The notes beneath the pieces were generated by a model, which had not been told where the DNA came from, made no database searches, and saw only the letters and a list, made by a program, of their open reading frames with translations. A stretch of DNA of 64,000 nt from Austropuccinia psidii. Taxonomy: Eukaryota > Basidiomycota > Pucciniomycetes > Pucciniales > Sphaerophragmiaceae. Location of the stretch: contig JALGQZ010000003.1 of the NCBI GenBank assembly GCA_023105745.1, positions 41,741,185 through 41,805,184 on the forward strand, given 5' to 3'. The position numbers and the translations under genes are program-made. Within the stretch, counting starts at the first letter, position 1. The number at the start of each line of letters is the position of its first letter. Of this stretch, positions 23,313 to 34,076 are shown one piece after another.

Positions 23313-26074
23313 TTACTGTAAATCTTCCTGTGGGTTCAATTTACTGCTGTTATGTGGTAGTATTAGCTTGAGCCTGGTGAAAAAAAAATTATGGAATACC
23401 ACATTGCTGTCTACATTTAATTTGTTCCCCAGAATTCTAAGTGAGAGCTCCCCAATCTTCATCTGATTTTGTGGTCTCCTCCAATACCTCTCCCTCATTT
23501 ATTGATTAATATTCTTCACTTTTTTCTTCTTCTTTGTCTTCTTTTGTGTCTATTAAATTTCCTCTGGGGCACACCCTCTTGACTTGAGAGGCTGAAAACC
23601 TTCTTGCTAGTTCTTTCCCATTGAGCTCCCCAAGTTTGTATGGTCCATTTTTTATTTGTCTGATTACTCTGTAGGGTCCATTTCATTTGTTTTTTAAAAG
23701 TAGTTCTCAATTAGTTTCTATTGCTTTGTTGTAAACCAGGACCAAATCTCCTGGATTAAGTGGTGATCTTAGCTGGTGTTCCATTCTTCTTTTAGTTTCC
23801 TTCTCATTTCTTCTTTTCCTTCCAGCTGTTTGTTTCTAGCTTCCAATAATGCCACAGTTGTGGATGTTTTGTGCCATTCCACTTCTCAAAATGTTTTTAT
23901 TTCAATTTCAATTGGCAATTGTGGTAGTTGTCCAAAACTCATATCAAATGGTCAGAAACCATTTGTTTGTTAAGTTAAAATTCCATCAGCCAAAGGAACC
24001 AACATTATATTTTTTCCATTTTCCTCCATTTCCCCCACACATCTTGACTAGTGCATCTTTGAGTTGTTTGAGGCACCTTTCCACCATTCTGTGGGACTCT
24101 GGTTAATAGGGTGCAGTTACTATTCTCCTTCATGCTGCTTTCTTTATTTCATCTTGAAATTCTTTTCCAACCTATGGCCCCTGATTGATGGTTACTTCTT
24201 GTGGTGAGCCATACCTGCATATCCTTTCTGAGGTGAACCAATCTTCAACTGCTTTTGCTACTGGTTTGACTAGTCCAACTGTTTGTGGCCATCTTGAAAA
24301 ATTATCTCTGGTCAGAACCATGTACTTCCATCTTTCAGATTTGATATGGAATGCATCCATGCTGACCCTTTCAAAGAGTTTTGATGTTTCTGTCGAAGTT
24401 CCTTGTTCCCATTGTAAGCTTTGACTTTTCTTCTGGAAGTCAAGGAAATATTGAACCCATTTCTTGAATGATTTCTTCATCCCTTCCCACCAAAGTCCTT
24501 CTTTAATTCTTCTTTAGGCTTCATTTTCCCCTCTGTGGACCATGTATTCATGAAGTTACTGTAAAATGTAGCTTTGAGCTTCTTTATTTGATATCACCAA
24601 TTGAGGTCTTGGATCATTTCTTCCTTTGAGTTGGCTATCTTCCCAGAAAAAGTTGGGTGACCTTCTTTTAATCACTCTAAATTCTTCTTCCTTGCTTTCT
24701 GCTGATTTCTCAATTGCACTTGAGTATTCTTGCATCCTCTGCCAAAATTCCTTCTTGTTTTCTTGGTACTTGTATTCCTGAAAAATTGAGTTAATTTACA
24801 TTCTTAGCCCCAAATCCAGTATTTGGCTTAATCCAGTTTTCTTCTTCATGAAATTCTTGTGCATATTCATCTTCTTCTTCTGAGTTTTTTTGTTTTCTGA
24901 ATAAAACATCTGGAATAGTGAAGGTTTCCCTGGTTTGTGTACCAAATAAGAGGAAAAAAGTTTCAATCATAGCCACCCATCTTGTCATGGGGGCATTGGG
25001 TAAACAAGGGGTTTGTCTCATTTGAATTAAGGCCTTGTCATCAACCTTTCATTCAAAACTTTGTCCTCAAAGTATTGTTTGAAGATTCTTGATAATTCTT
25101 GCAAAGCCACAGAGTTCCAATTTGGGCTGTGAGTATTTCTATTCCAGTTTTCAAAAAGTTATTGATTCATATAATACTGGTCAGTCTTTTCCCTCTTTGT
25201 CTTCTTGAGTGAGTACTGATCCTGCAGCAATGTAGCTTGAATCTACTGCTAGCTTAATTTTTCCTCCTGCTTTGTCATAATCTAATTTCTTGAGGGTTAA
25301 TTCTTCACCAACTATTCTTCTGAGCTTATGGAAAGCTTCCTCACATTTTTGATCCCAGTCCCAGTAAATATCTTCTGTGTAGAGCCTTTTGAGTGGTGAT
25401 GCAACTTGTGAGAACTTCTCCATAAAAATCCTGACATAGGCACAAAGTCCATGAAATGCTCATATTTCTTTCTTGTTGAGAGGTGTTGGCGAATTTTGTT
25501 TTTTTTTTGGATTGTTCTTCCTTTGAATGAAACAAAATGCCCTACTATGTCGAAAGCTGGCACACAGCATGCAAAATTTGATCTTGATATAGTAAGTCCT
25601 GCTTCTGCAATCCTGAATGAAATTATTCCTGAAGTTATGGCATATTCCCATATAAATCTTCTGATTGATGGGCTTTCTGGTAGTGTTTCTTGATTGTAGA
25701 GTGATCTTGGTCCTTTTATTTCCACAAAATCAATCCAAATTACTACACGTTCTGTTATTTCTTCTTGGAGTATCCAGGTCATTTGGGCTTGGTATACTGC
25801 TACTGAGTCAGTAACTCCTTGGGGTAGTATCGTTAGTTTCATCCTTCCAAGGCATGTTTGTAAAGTGGTGAGAGGCCTTGTAGTAACCTCTCATTCTCTT
25901 TCATCATATCCTGTGATGATGTCACCTATTCCAAAGCATGCTCTTCCTGCAAATGCATCTACAAATTGTTCAATGTGAGGTGGTAATCCAGCATCCTTGA
26001 TGGTGAGTTTGTTGAGTTCCTGAAGGTCATGGAAAATTCTGAGTTTCCCATTTCATTTGGATACTCAAAATATT
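23313..26074 (-). pseudogene. Family E pol relic, C-terminal part (RT to integrase)
   Basis: A Ty3/gypsy pol distinct from A-C. From high to low coordinates: RT start with NGKLRIFHDLQELN (about 25990-26045); thumb and connection at 25312-25842 (LPQGVTDSVAVYQAQMTW, WIDFVEIKGP); RNase H at 25181-25423 (KLAVDSSYIAAGSVLTQED); RNase H end at 24791-25021 (NAPMTRWVAMIE, FTIPDVLFR); integrase zinc region and core start at 24172-24480 (FERVSMDAFHI, YGSPQEVTINQGP); integrase tail near 23510-23740. Frames are broken many times. Continues at 56951 beyond the B3 insertion. Confidence 0.8.
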
Positions 26075-26503
26075 TGTGAGCCTAGAGGTACTTTGATATA
26101 CCCAAAAGACCACAATTAACAAGATAAGATACAAATATAAATAAAATAAATTTATTTATATTATCAAAATAGACACTTAAAATATAAATACAAATATACA
26201 TACAGCAATTAAAATTGCATTAAAATTTAAAAAAAAATTTAAATTAAATTTCAAAATTATGAAAATGCATTTTTACCTGAAAAAATGAAGTAAAAATGAA
26301 TTTTTAATAAACTTAATGAAATTCAAATATTTTTGGTAAAAACTTACATAAAATATATTATATCTTTTTATCCAATAAATAAACTTAAGAAATTTACTTC
26401 ACCATTGGATTTCTCATAAAAAATAAGGTGGGGTCACCTCTGGGTAAAATTTCTGTAACTTAACTTCAAATAAGCTTAAATTAAGGTTTTAGTATTTTCT
26501 GTA
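26075..26503 (+). repeat. 5' LTR of B3, left part
   Basis: Follows the B LTR in sense orientation (TGTGAGCCTAGAGG ... TTTAGTATTTTCTGTA) for 429 bp and then stops at a new LTR start in the opposite direction. The missing remainder is at 48139-49536; together about 1.83 kb, the normal B LTR length. Confidence 0.85.
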
Positions 26504-27698
26504 TGTAAGGTGTGGATATGAAACTTTGATTAAAAATCAAGTACTTTTCCTGTCCTCAAAATTTGTATAAGGTAAAAATCAATTAAAAATAGTAAGAAAT
26601 ATTATTTTTAAGAGAAAACACACCAAATCTATTGTTTATAACTTTATTAGTATAAAACAATAATATTATAAAGATTTATTGTTTTACCAACAATAAAGAT
26701 TTATCCAAAAAATACTCTACAAGAGATATTTTAAGGCTACAAAAGAAATTTCTTCAAGAGCAATTTCAATTGGAATTAATTGAGCAAGTAACTGCAAGCA
26801 ATTGATTAAAGAACAAAGTCTTTAAAAAGAATATTAAAGAGAAAACACGCCCAAAAGTGACCAGAGTGAATTGGGAAACAAAGTGACAAAGTTTACAGTG
26901 ATGAAAGATGCTTTAATTCACTTTTGGGGTGGTTCAGGGGTAAAAATGATTATAAGAGTTACAAACAATGATTATAATGATTTTTTCACGTGGTTAAAAG
27001 GTTTAAAATTATATAAGAAAGGTGGTTGGAATCTTTTATTGATTGGTTTAACAATGTTTAAACTAATTATAAAAGGAAAAGATTCTAACATGAAGAGAAA
27101 AGTGGGGCAAAGAAGACATTCTTTTATAGCCATCAATTCTCTTACTCCAAAAGTAAAATTTACCCTTGTCAGTCGTTAAAAACAGTCTGACAACAGAAAA
27201 GCCCATTATGGCATCATTGAACCCTGGTTTAGACCAAAAAGGGTTGGTTTAAGCCATTTTTGACAATTTTTAGCCATTTTAGACCCTCAAATCAGCCATT
27301 AGTATAGAAATACCAGGCCTAGAGCCTTCAAAACACGTCAGAATGTGTGTAAGAGGCGTAGATACCAGTTAAAACTGTTTTTACTAACATTGTTTTATCT
27401 TAAGGGTAGTTTTACCCTCTTGGCAACAGCTAAAACTACCCCAGTTGGTATCAAAACCTCATCATCAATTGAGTCCACAGACCCTGTAACTCAATTCCAG
27501 GCCAAAAGTGATGAACTTTTGCATAAATTTTGACATGCCACGCCTTTCAGCAAGGATTTTGTGGGTCTAGCTCCCCCTTAGAGCTGGATTTCCTTTTCCC
27601 CACCAAATTTAATCTTTCCAATTTATTTTTCCTTTAATTCCTAATCATGTATTATACTTATAATTTAAATATGTAATTCAATTGAGTTGTAAAGTTCA

Positions 27699-29134
27699 TG
27701 TCAGCCTGTGACTCAAAACCAGAGCACAAGCATGACAGCTAAAATACCATAAACCAATGGTATAGCCAAAATACCACCAAAACATGGAACTGAGCCAGAT
27801 TAGCTCAAAAGGTATCAAAAGAAAGAGGAAGCTTACCTCTTTCTGAAAATATAAGTCCCATCACCATAGGACAAGAAATAACAAAGTTATTCCTGCTCAA
27901 AGTTATTGCTGAGCATAAATCTTAATTTTCACCTCTCATCTAAAATCTAGAAGGATAGGCTTAACCCCATCAAATGGGTATTCAAATTGAAGCTCTAAGC
28001 CAGGGCTATCTAATGGTGCTAGCCAAACTGAGCTAGCACCAGTATTACTTAAGTTATGGTCAAATTCAGACCAAACAAGGGTGAACAAAACATTCACCTC
28101 TCATCTAACTTTTACAGTTTTAGTGTGAGATACCTAAAGTGGGGTCTTTTTGGAAAGAGCACAATCAGGGCAATCTGATGGTGCCATCCATTTCCTCATA
28201 GCTCAACTACAACAGAAGTTATTGGCCAAACAAGCTTAATACAGCTTTTGCCCAGACCATGCCAATGTACAAAAATACTTGTACATGGGATAGCTTTGTC
28301 ATATTTAATGATAACCATGTCGAGTTGGGTACCATTGTGCAGAGCTCATACAGAGCTATTCAATGAACTAACTTTGAGCTTGATATCTCAAAAACTGACA
28401 GAGTTATGACCATTTTAAGGTAAAAATCCCACCTGCTGTCATATACAGCCTTACCATGGGATAATATCCCATAACCATGAATATGAGGTGTCAAATAGAC
28501 GAAGAAGCATGTTTTTACTTCAATACCTCATATTTCAGTCAATACTGGGGTCCCATACAGTTTCTGTACAGCATTCTACGCGTCATACACGTCAGAATCA
28601 GGCTGTGAGGTCCCCAGATGAAAACTTTCACCCTGTATTGGTGAAATATGCCCAGATGTGGTTTCAAAACCACATCTGAGCCCAATACAGAGTATACAGG
28701 ATGTTTGCAAACCACAAGCCTGTCATAGAGAGTGAAAAATCTTCACTTCCTCTACGTGGAAAGGTCTAGCAGCCTTTCCACCTCAATTTCAGGATAAAAG
28801 GAGGGCTTTTCACAGCCAAAAGCCTTTCCTCATCCTGCTCTTGAATAACCTACGTAGTAAACTGTCAAAAACAGTTTTACTCTTGGTTAATAATCAGGTA
28901 TAATTATAAACTTAATTATTGTAGTCTTTATTATTGTAACCCAACAGATAAAACTGCACCCAGGGCTTTCAGCAGCGCTCACCACTACTATATTTCCATA
29001 GTAAAGCCCTTAAAATTTCAATTCAATCATCTTTTATAAACCTTTTATCCTTGAAATCTATTTTTTACCGTGTCACAGTCATAGTTTCGTTGTAAATAGC
29101 CTTATTACCTCTTCAACATAGACTCAGCCTGACA
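27699..29134 (+). repeat. 5' LTR of element A
   Basis: 1436 bp, with inverted ends TGTCAG / CTGACA. A likely TATA-like box GATAAAAGG is at 28793-28801, followed by a G/C-richer stretch. Contains a near-palindrome around ATGTGGTTTCAAAACCACAT (about 28656-28675), also present in the 3' LTR and in A'. Confidence 0.93.
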
Positions 29135-29155
29135 TTTTGGGGGCCTGGCCGTGTT
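29135..29155 (+). promoter_or_regulatory. Putative primer-binding site of element A
   Basis: TTTTGGGGGCCTGGCCGTG directly follows the LTR. A tRNA-primed element needs a TGG-starting motif here, complementary to a tRNA 3' CCA end; TGGGGGCC fits. I cannot name the tRNA. Confidence 0.6.
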
Positions 29156-29709
29156 TTAAATCTTTTTTTTGGACCTTATAAGTAAGTCTTTTCTCTCTTT
29201 ATGACTTATTAACCAGTGTTTTATCTTTTTTTAGGCGTAATTTCTCTATTTAAAAATATATTTTATATATATTTATCTTTCTTTATATATATACTCATAT
29301 TATAAGAGTATTTTTCATGTGGCTAATACCCACTGAATATAACTATTTTTGGCGTGTTTTGTATATAAAAACACATAAGCCATCAATATGTCCTGTATTC
29401 TTGACTGAAAAACCATCAGTTGAGGCGTGGATTAAGTGTATTGTTAACTCAATAACACTTATACAAAAACCACTTGTACAGAATACACTCGAAAACCACA
29501 AGTGTATCTGTGGGATACTGGCACACAAACAGTGTGACAGGTACCAAAAGCTGTAATTCTGACGTGGAATTGTTGATTCAATTACACTGTCATTATACAG
29601 GGCACATTGTAGTAACATACAAGCCCAGAGGCCAATCTTAGACGTGCAAAACCAGCATTTTTAAGAAGTCTTAACTGACATAAGTCCTCCCTTTTCTGCC
29701 TCGATTTCA
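29156..29709 (+). other. Element A leader, non-coding
   Basis: AT-rich leader with a 79-codon open frame at 29317-29556 that shows no recognisable motif. The last 25 bases form a pyrimidine-rich tract ending GATTTCAG (29703-29710), a good 3' splice-site context just before the leader exon, so part of this leader may be an intron. I could not place its donor. Confidence 0.4.
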
Positions 29710-30010
29710 GTGGAAGAAAATTATATCCCACTTGAGACCCAGTCACAGGACAACACACCAGTGACACCCTCAGAACCAGAGGGCAGCAAGGGCAAAGGAA
29801 AGAGGCACAGTGAAGGTCTCATAACAGCCAAGAAGTGGACACCAATAGCCACTCAGAGAAGTAGAAAACCACAAACCTCGGCATCCATACAAGGTAAACC
29901 AACCTTAACCACTTGTACAGGAAAGATTACAATTATTAACCCAGTTGTAACTTCCAAAGGCAAACTGCCCAAGTCAGCAGACAATAAATTTGTACAAGGC
30001 ACAGTCAAAG
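29710..30010 (+). CDS. Element A leader exon feeding the gag-region frames
   Basis: Open frame of about 100 codons without an early ATG in frame (it opens GTG GAA GAA). Ser/Thr/Pro/Lys-rich and probably disordered (TPVTPSEPEGSKGKGKRH, then ITIINPVVTSKGK). It ends CAAAG with GTAAATACC following at 30011, a 5' splice-site match in phase 1. The unspliced frame would close at 30057. Its role is probably to supply a shared N-terminus for the proteins downstream; no known domain is seen. The true translation start is unclear. Confidence 0.5.
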
Positions 30011-30080
30011 GTAAATACCCTAAGAACATAAAGTTTTTGACTGCTTGCAAAAACTGATATGTCCCCTGTATACCTCAGAG
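30011..30080 (+). other. Candidate intron with tandem AG acceptors (element A)
   Basis: Donor GTAAAT at 30011; branch-like CTGAT at about 30054-30058; pyrimidine-rich stretch; acceptor region CTCAGAG with AG at 30077-30078 and again at 30079-30080. The donor leaves one base of a codon. Joining to 30079 enters the 244-codon frame (P1), joining to 30081 enters the gag frame (P2). Sizes 68 and 70 nt. RNA evidence is needed; the arithmetic is from the sequence. Confidence 0.5.
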
Positions 30081-31654
30081 ACCTTGGCTTCCAAAGGAAC
30101 CAACCAGAGGATAGAGGAGGATTGTCCAGAACCAGAAGACCTGAAAGAGGACACCCTGGACACAGTGGTGGATGGCAAAACAATGAGGGAGATAATATCA
30201 ACCTTGCCATTCACACTCCAAATCAACAGAAATCTCAAACCAGAGGACTGGAAGGATATAGATCAAGTTCTTCAGATCCACCAACTCCTCAAAGATTTAT
30301 TTCAATGGAGCATGGACAACAAGAGGTTCAACCTAGCAACTCACTGGGCAGAACTGGGATCAAGTTGCCAGAAGATCTGTCTCAAAGAGATAGACTTCAA
30401 AGACCTTATGGTAATCACCAAGGGTTGGAATCCTACCAGGCAGCACAGACTCCTGGAGGCAAGGGCACAGAGGATAAGGGAGAATCAAGCCACTATCCTA
30501 GCTATAGAAGAACAGTTGACCCAGACAGGGCCTACTCAGATTCCTTCAAGTTCACAAGGAGCAGGCCAAATCAACTCTCCAGTGGCTTCACACCATTCAG
30601 AAACCAGCAGATCAGTGGCCAAGAGTCACCATTCTTCACAATTCCAGGAAGTTTCCAGGAGAAGACAAGGAAACAAGGGCAAGAACAAAACCTCCTTCAA
30701 CCAGAGGAGGAAAGAGTCAGACCCCATGATCCAGAAGCTGTTGGATTTGGTAAAGGAAGTACACAAGAACCAGAATTAGTTGTAAACTACTCCAGAATCA
30801 GTAGTCCTAGTAATAGAAACATTAACCCCACTCAGACTGAAAATAACATTGTTACATCTGACAGTAACATCAACAGTGATACACTGTGGTTACAAGTGTC
30901 CCAATATTCTGAACAATCTGCAAAGCAATTTGCAGAAATTAAAGCTAGCCAAGAGAGGATGAGACAAACTCAAGCCTCCTTGGAACAAATAGTTAAGAAT
31001 CTTCAAGAAGGATATGCTCAACTGAGCAAAGCCTCTGAAGAATCCAACAAAAGACTGAACCAAGTCTTTGAAGAACAACACCACAGCACAAGGGACAGGG
31101 AGTGTCTGGATCAAGACATTAACAAATTGTTTAATGCCTATCATAGCTTGAAGCCCCAACCACAAGGCCAAGCTATGGAGAATCCATATCAACCAGATGA
31201 CATCAAACCAGATGCCATGTTGTTGAATAAGGCAAGATCTCCATCACAATACCAGGATGGAGATGGCATGTCTTATTCAGAGAAGGAAGCCTTTAAACAG
31301 CTTCCTGAAGCCTCAAACTGGCCCAAATTCTCTTGATAAGGAGAATATGATCATATGGAACTCATAGATTATATTGATGGACTCTTCATTCATGTACCAA
31401 GCATACCACACTACTGGATTACTGCTAGATTGAATACTGCATTCAAAGGTCATGCAAGTATATGGTACACAGAAATGAAAGAAATCCATGTCAGAAGAAA
31501 CTGGCCATGGTGGAAGAGTCAAATCATCCGAAAGTACAGTAATGGAACTTGGATATGGCAAAAGACCATGTCATTTGAGAATGACAAATACTCTGTGGAC
31601 AAAGATCCATATGAGTGGTGTCTTAGACAGTCTAAAAGACTTGCAAGCCATTGA
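30059..31654 (+). pseudogene. Gag of element A (P2 frame), with a double stop
   Basis: Frame 2. The N-terminal ~230 codons overlap P1 and are Arg/Gly/Ser/Gln-rich, disordered looking. From about 30880 a coiled-coil-like segment follows (QYSEQSAKQFAEIKASQERM, then IVKNLQEGYAQLSKASEES), ending LPEASNWPKFS. TGA TAA at 31334-31339 interrupts it where GEGEYDH-like sequence is expected (B2 has FSGEGEYDHMEF). The capsid block continues in the same frame to 31654 (YWITARLNTAFKGHASIWY, WPWWKSQIIRKYSNG, DPYEWCLRQSKRL). There one extra nucleotide near 31645 moves the frame. With these repaired by eye, gag runs on into pol as one frame. Confidence 0.75.
30079..30779 (+). CDS. P1: overlapping-frame protein in the gag 5' region of element A
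   Basis: Open for about 233 codons in frame 0 while the gag frame is open over the same DNA. Composition looks like an ordered protein: acidic start (EDCPEPEDLKEDTLD), then a hydrophobic and aromatic helical block (WKDIDQVLQIHQLLKDLFQW, THWAELGSSCQKICLKEIDF), a KGWNPT motif, a helical RLLEARAQRIRENQATI segment, a Ser/His-rich linker, a basic patch (SRRRQGNKGKNK) and a terminal amphipathic helix (DPMIQKLLDLVKEVHK). Family B P1 has the same order: NGWHP, basic Pro/Lys linker, DAMENVFQMARTIMEFQKKEE. Function unknown. Possibly a Gag partner or nucleic-acid-binding factor, by its basic tail only. Confidence 0.55.
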
Positions 31655-34076
31655 TCCTCAGATGAACATCCAGATGAGAAATCACAAACTTCTGACACAA
31701 CTGCCAGGAGAATTAGAGCATGCAGTGAAATGCAGATGCAACCAAAATTGCACTCTAGATGACATAACCAATACCTTACAAGACATAAGGAAAAGGACTA
31801 ATATAGGGAAATTCACCCCATATAGAAGCAGTAGTTTCAAAGAGAAAAAACCTTTCAGGGTGGAGTTTAAAGACAAACCCAGAGAAAGAGTGGCAGAAGG
31901 GGCAAAGAAGAAGAATTCTTGTCACAATTGTGGTTCAACAGACCACTATGCCAACAACTGTCCAAAAGCAAAGAAAAAAGTCTATGCTATAGAAAAAGTC
32001 CCTGAAGAAGAACCTCCAACAGAGGATTCTAAATCAGAATCTATGGGAGATGCCATCAGAGAACCATCTTATGATGATCAAGACCCAAGAGAGGAATTTC
32101 TAGTGGAATACCAAGAGGAAACCCCACTGGAAATCCAGGATATACAGTTGGAAGCAGGCATGCCACAGAACACTGCCAACAAGAACTTGTGCAAACACAC
32201 ACAAGATGCACAGACATTCCTGGTTACACCAATCAAAGGAATGTCATATATACATGGAACAGCCACAAAAATGACTTTATGTATTGACAATGCTCAGCAC
32301 CCACTGATCATTTACAGTGGAGCACATTGCTCCATAGTGGCCAGAAATTATCTGGATAACCATTTCCCTAACTGGGAAAAACAGCTCTTGCCCACTAAGG
32401 CAAAGAACTTCAAAAGTGCATCAGGGAAGATGACTGCCATTGGGACAATTATCAAAGAGATAATTATACCCCACAGGAAGGGTAATATCAGACTCAACCC
32501 AGAGTTTGTAGTGGTTGAAAATGCCCACATCCAAGGGTTTTTACTGGGAACAGATTACCAGAGGATGTATGGCATAGATATTTACAACAGTAAAAACAGG
32601 CACATTACCATTGGTACCAACAAGGAAAATAAATTTTCACTTGATATATACCACATATCTTCACAGGATCCACTAGAAGAACTCTTGAAGGAATTCAAGG
32701 AGGGACAGTTTAGCACTACCCTCACTAGTAAACAAAAACTAAGTTTACTGAAGATGCTGAGGAAAAACAGGCCAGCATTTGCCATTGGTGAAGAACCACT
32801 AGGCAAGATTAAAGGCCATGATATAGAACTATATCTGGATGTGGAAAGACTTTATCCACCCATGCCGAGGAGACCTCCTTATCCAGCAAGTCTGGAAACC
32901 AGGAAAGAAATTGAAAAACACATCAATGAACTCCTGGACATGGATGTCATCAGGAAGATTGGACATAATGAAATAGTGGAAATCACCACTCCTGTCCTGA
33001 TCACCTGGCATGATGGCAAGTCTAGATTGTTTGGAGACTTCAGAGCCCTGAATAACTACACAAAAGAAGACAGGTACCCTATACCAAGGCTACCTCATGC
33101 CTTGGATAAGCTGGCCAAAGCCAAATACATAACCAAGATGGATTGTATGAAAGGCTTCCACAAAAATGGAGTTAAACCAAACTCCATGAAGTTGCTCAGA
33201 ATAATATGCCATATGGGCATATATGAGTACACCAGGATGCCATTTGGCATCAAGAATGCACCAGCCCACTTCCAAAGGATGATGGACACCATATTTCAAG
33301 AAGAAATAATGGAAGGCTGGATGTTAGTATATATTGATGATATCATTATATACTCAGAGACATGGGAAGACCATGTACAATACATAGACAGAGTGCTAAG
33401 TAAATGTACACCCATCAATCTGAAAATTTCACTTAAAAAGTGTAATTTTGGCCAACAAGAGCTACTAGCTCTAGGACACAAAGTCTCAGGCCTTAGTCTG
33501 GCAATTGACCAGAACAAAGTAGCAGCAGTACTGCAAAAGCCAGTACCAAAGAACATCAAAGAGATGCAATCTTTCCTTGGATTTGCTAGCTACTATAGCA
33601 ACCACATCAGAAACTTTTCCCACATAACTAGTAGTTTATACAAGTTATGCTCAAAGGATGTAGTTTTTGAAATAACCAAGGAAGGTAGGGATGCATATGA
33701 TAGGATCAAATATGAACTCACAAATGCACCTGTGCTCATCTTGCCTGACTTTGAACTACCATTCAAGTTATATATAGATGCAGCATGCAACCAAGGCTTG
33801 GGAGCAGCCATTCACCAAAGACAAATTGTGGATGGTGAACCAAGAGAAGGTGTAATATGTTACATCTCCAGGCATCTGAAAGATTCAGAAGCCAGGTATG
33901 GGGCCACCCAGACAGAATGTCTATGGCTAGTCTGGGCTCTAGAAAAACTCCATTATTATTTGGAGGGTGCAGTCTTTGAAGTCTACACAGACTGCACAGC
34001 CTTGAAGTCTTTACTAAACATGAAGACTACTAATAGACACATGCTTAGATGGAAAAATCGCCATCCAGGAGTATAG
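31647..34076 (+). pseudogene. Element A zinc knuckle, protease, RT and RNase H
   Basis: Frame 0. Order: capsid end (IQMRNHKLLTQLPGELEHAV); CCHC zinc knuckle CHNCGSTDHYANNC at about 31921-31965; acidic linker; retropepsin at about 32230-32600, where DSG is replaced by YSG (Tyr codon 32313-32315) while A' has Asp; RT from about 32860 with FGDFRALNNYT, TKMDCMKGFH and catalytic YIDD (33330-33341), then FLGFASYY; RNase H from about 33760 with LYIDAACNQG and YTDCTAL. A one-base insertion in the A run near 34053 shifts frame and ends this stretch at a TAG. Part of a fused Gag-Pol; RT motifs intact, protease very probably dead. Confidence 0.88.

Noticed and set aside
26871..27179. 102-codon frame with MGNKVTKFTVMKDALIHFWGG and relatives at 46722, 56151 and 62654
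   Set aside because: Antisense to the B LTR promoter region and repeated with every LTR. The similarity reflects LTR copies, not a gene.
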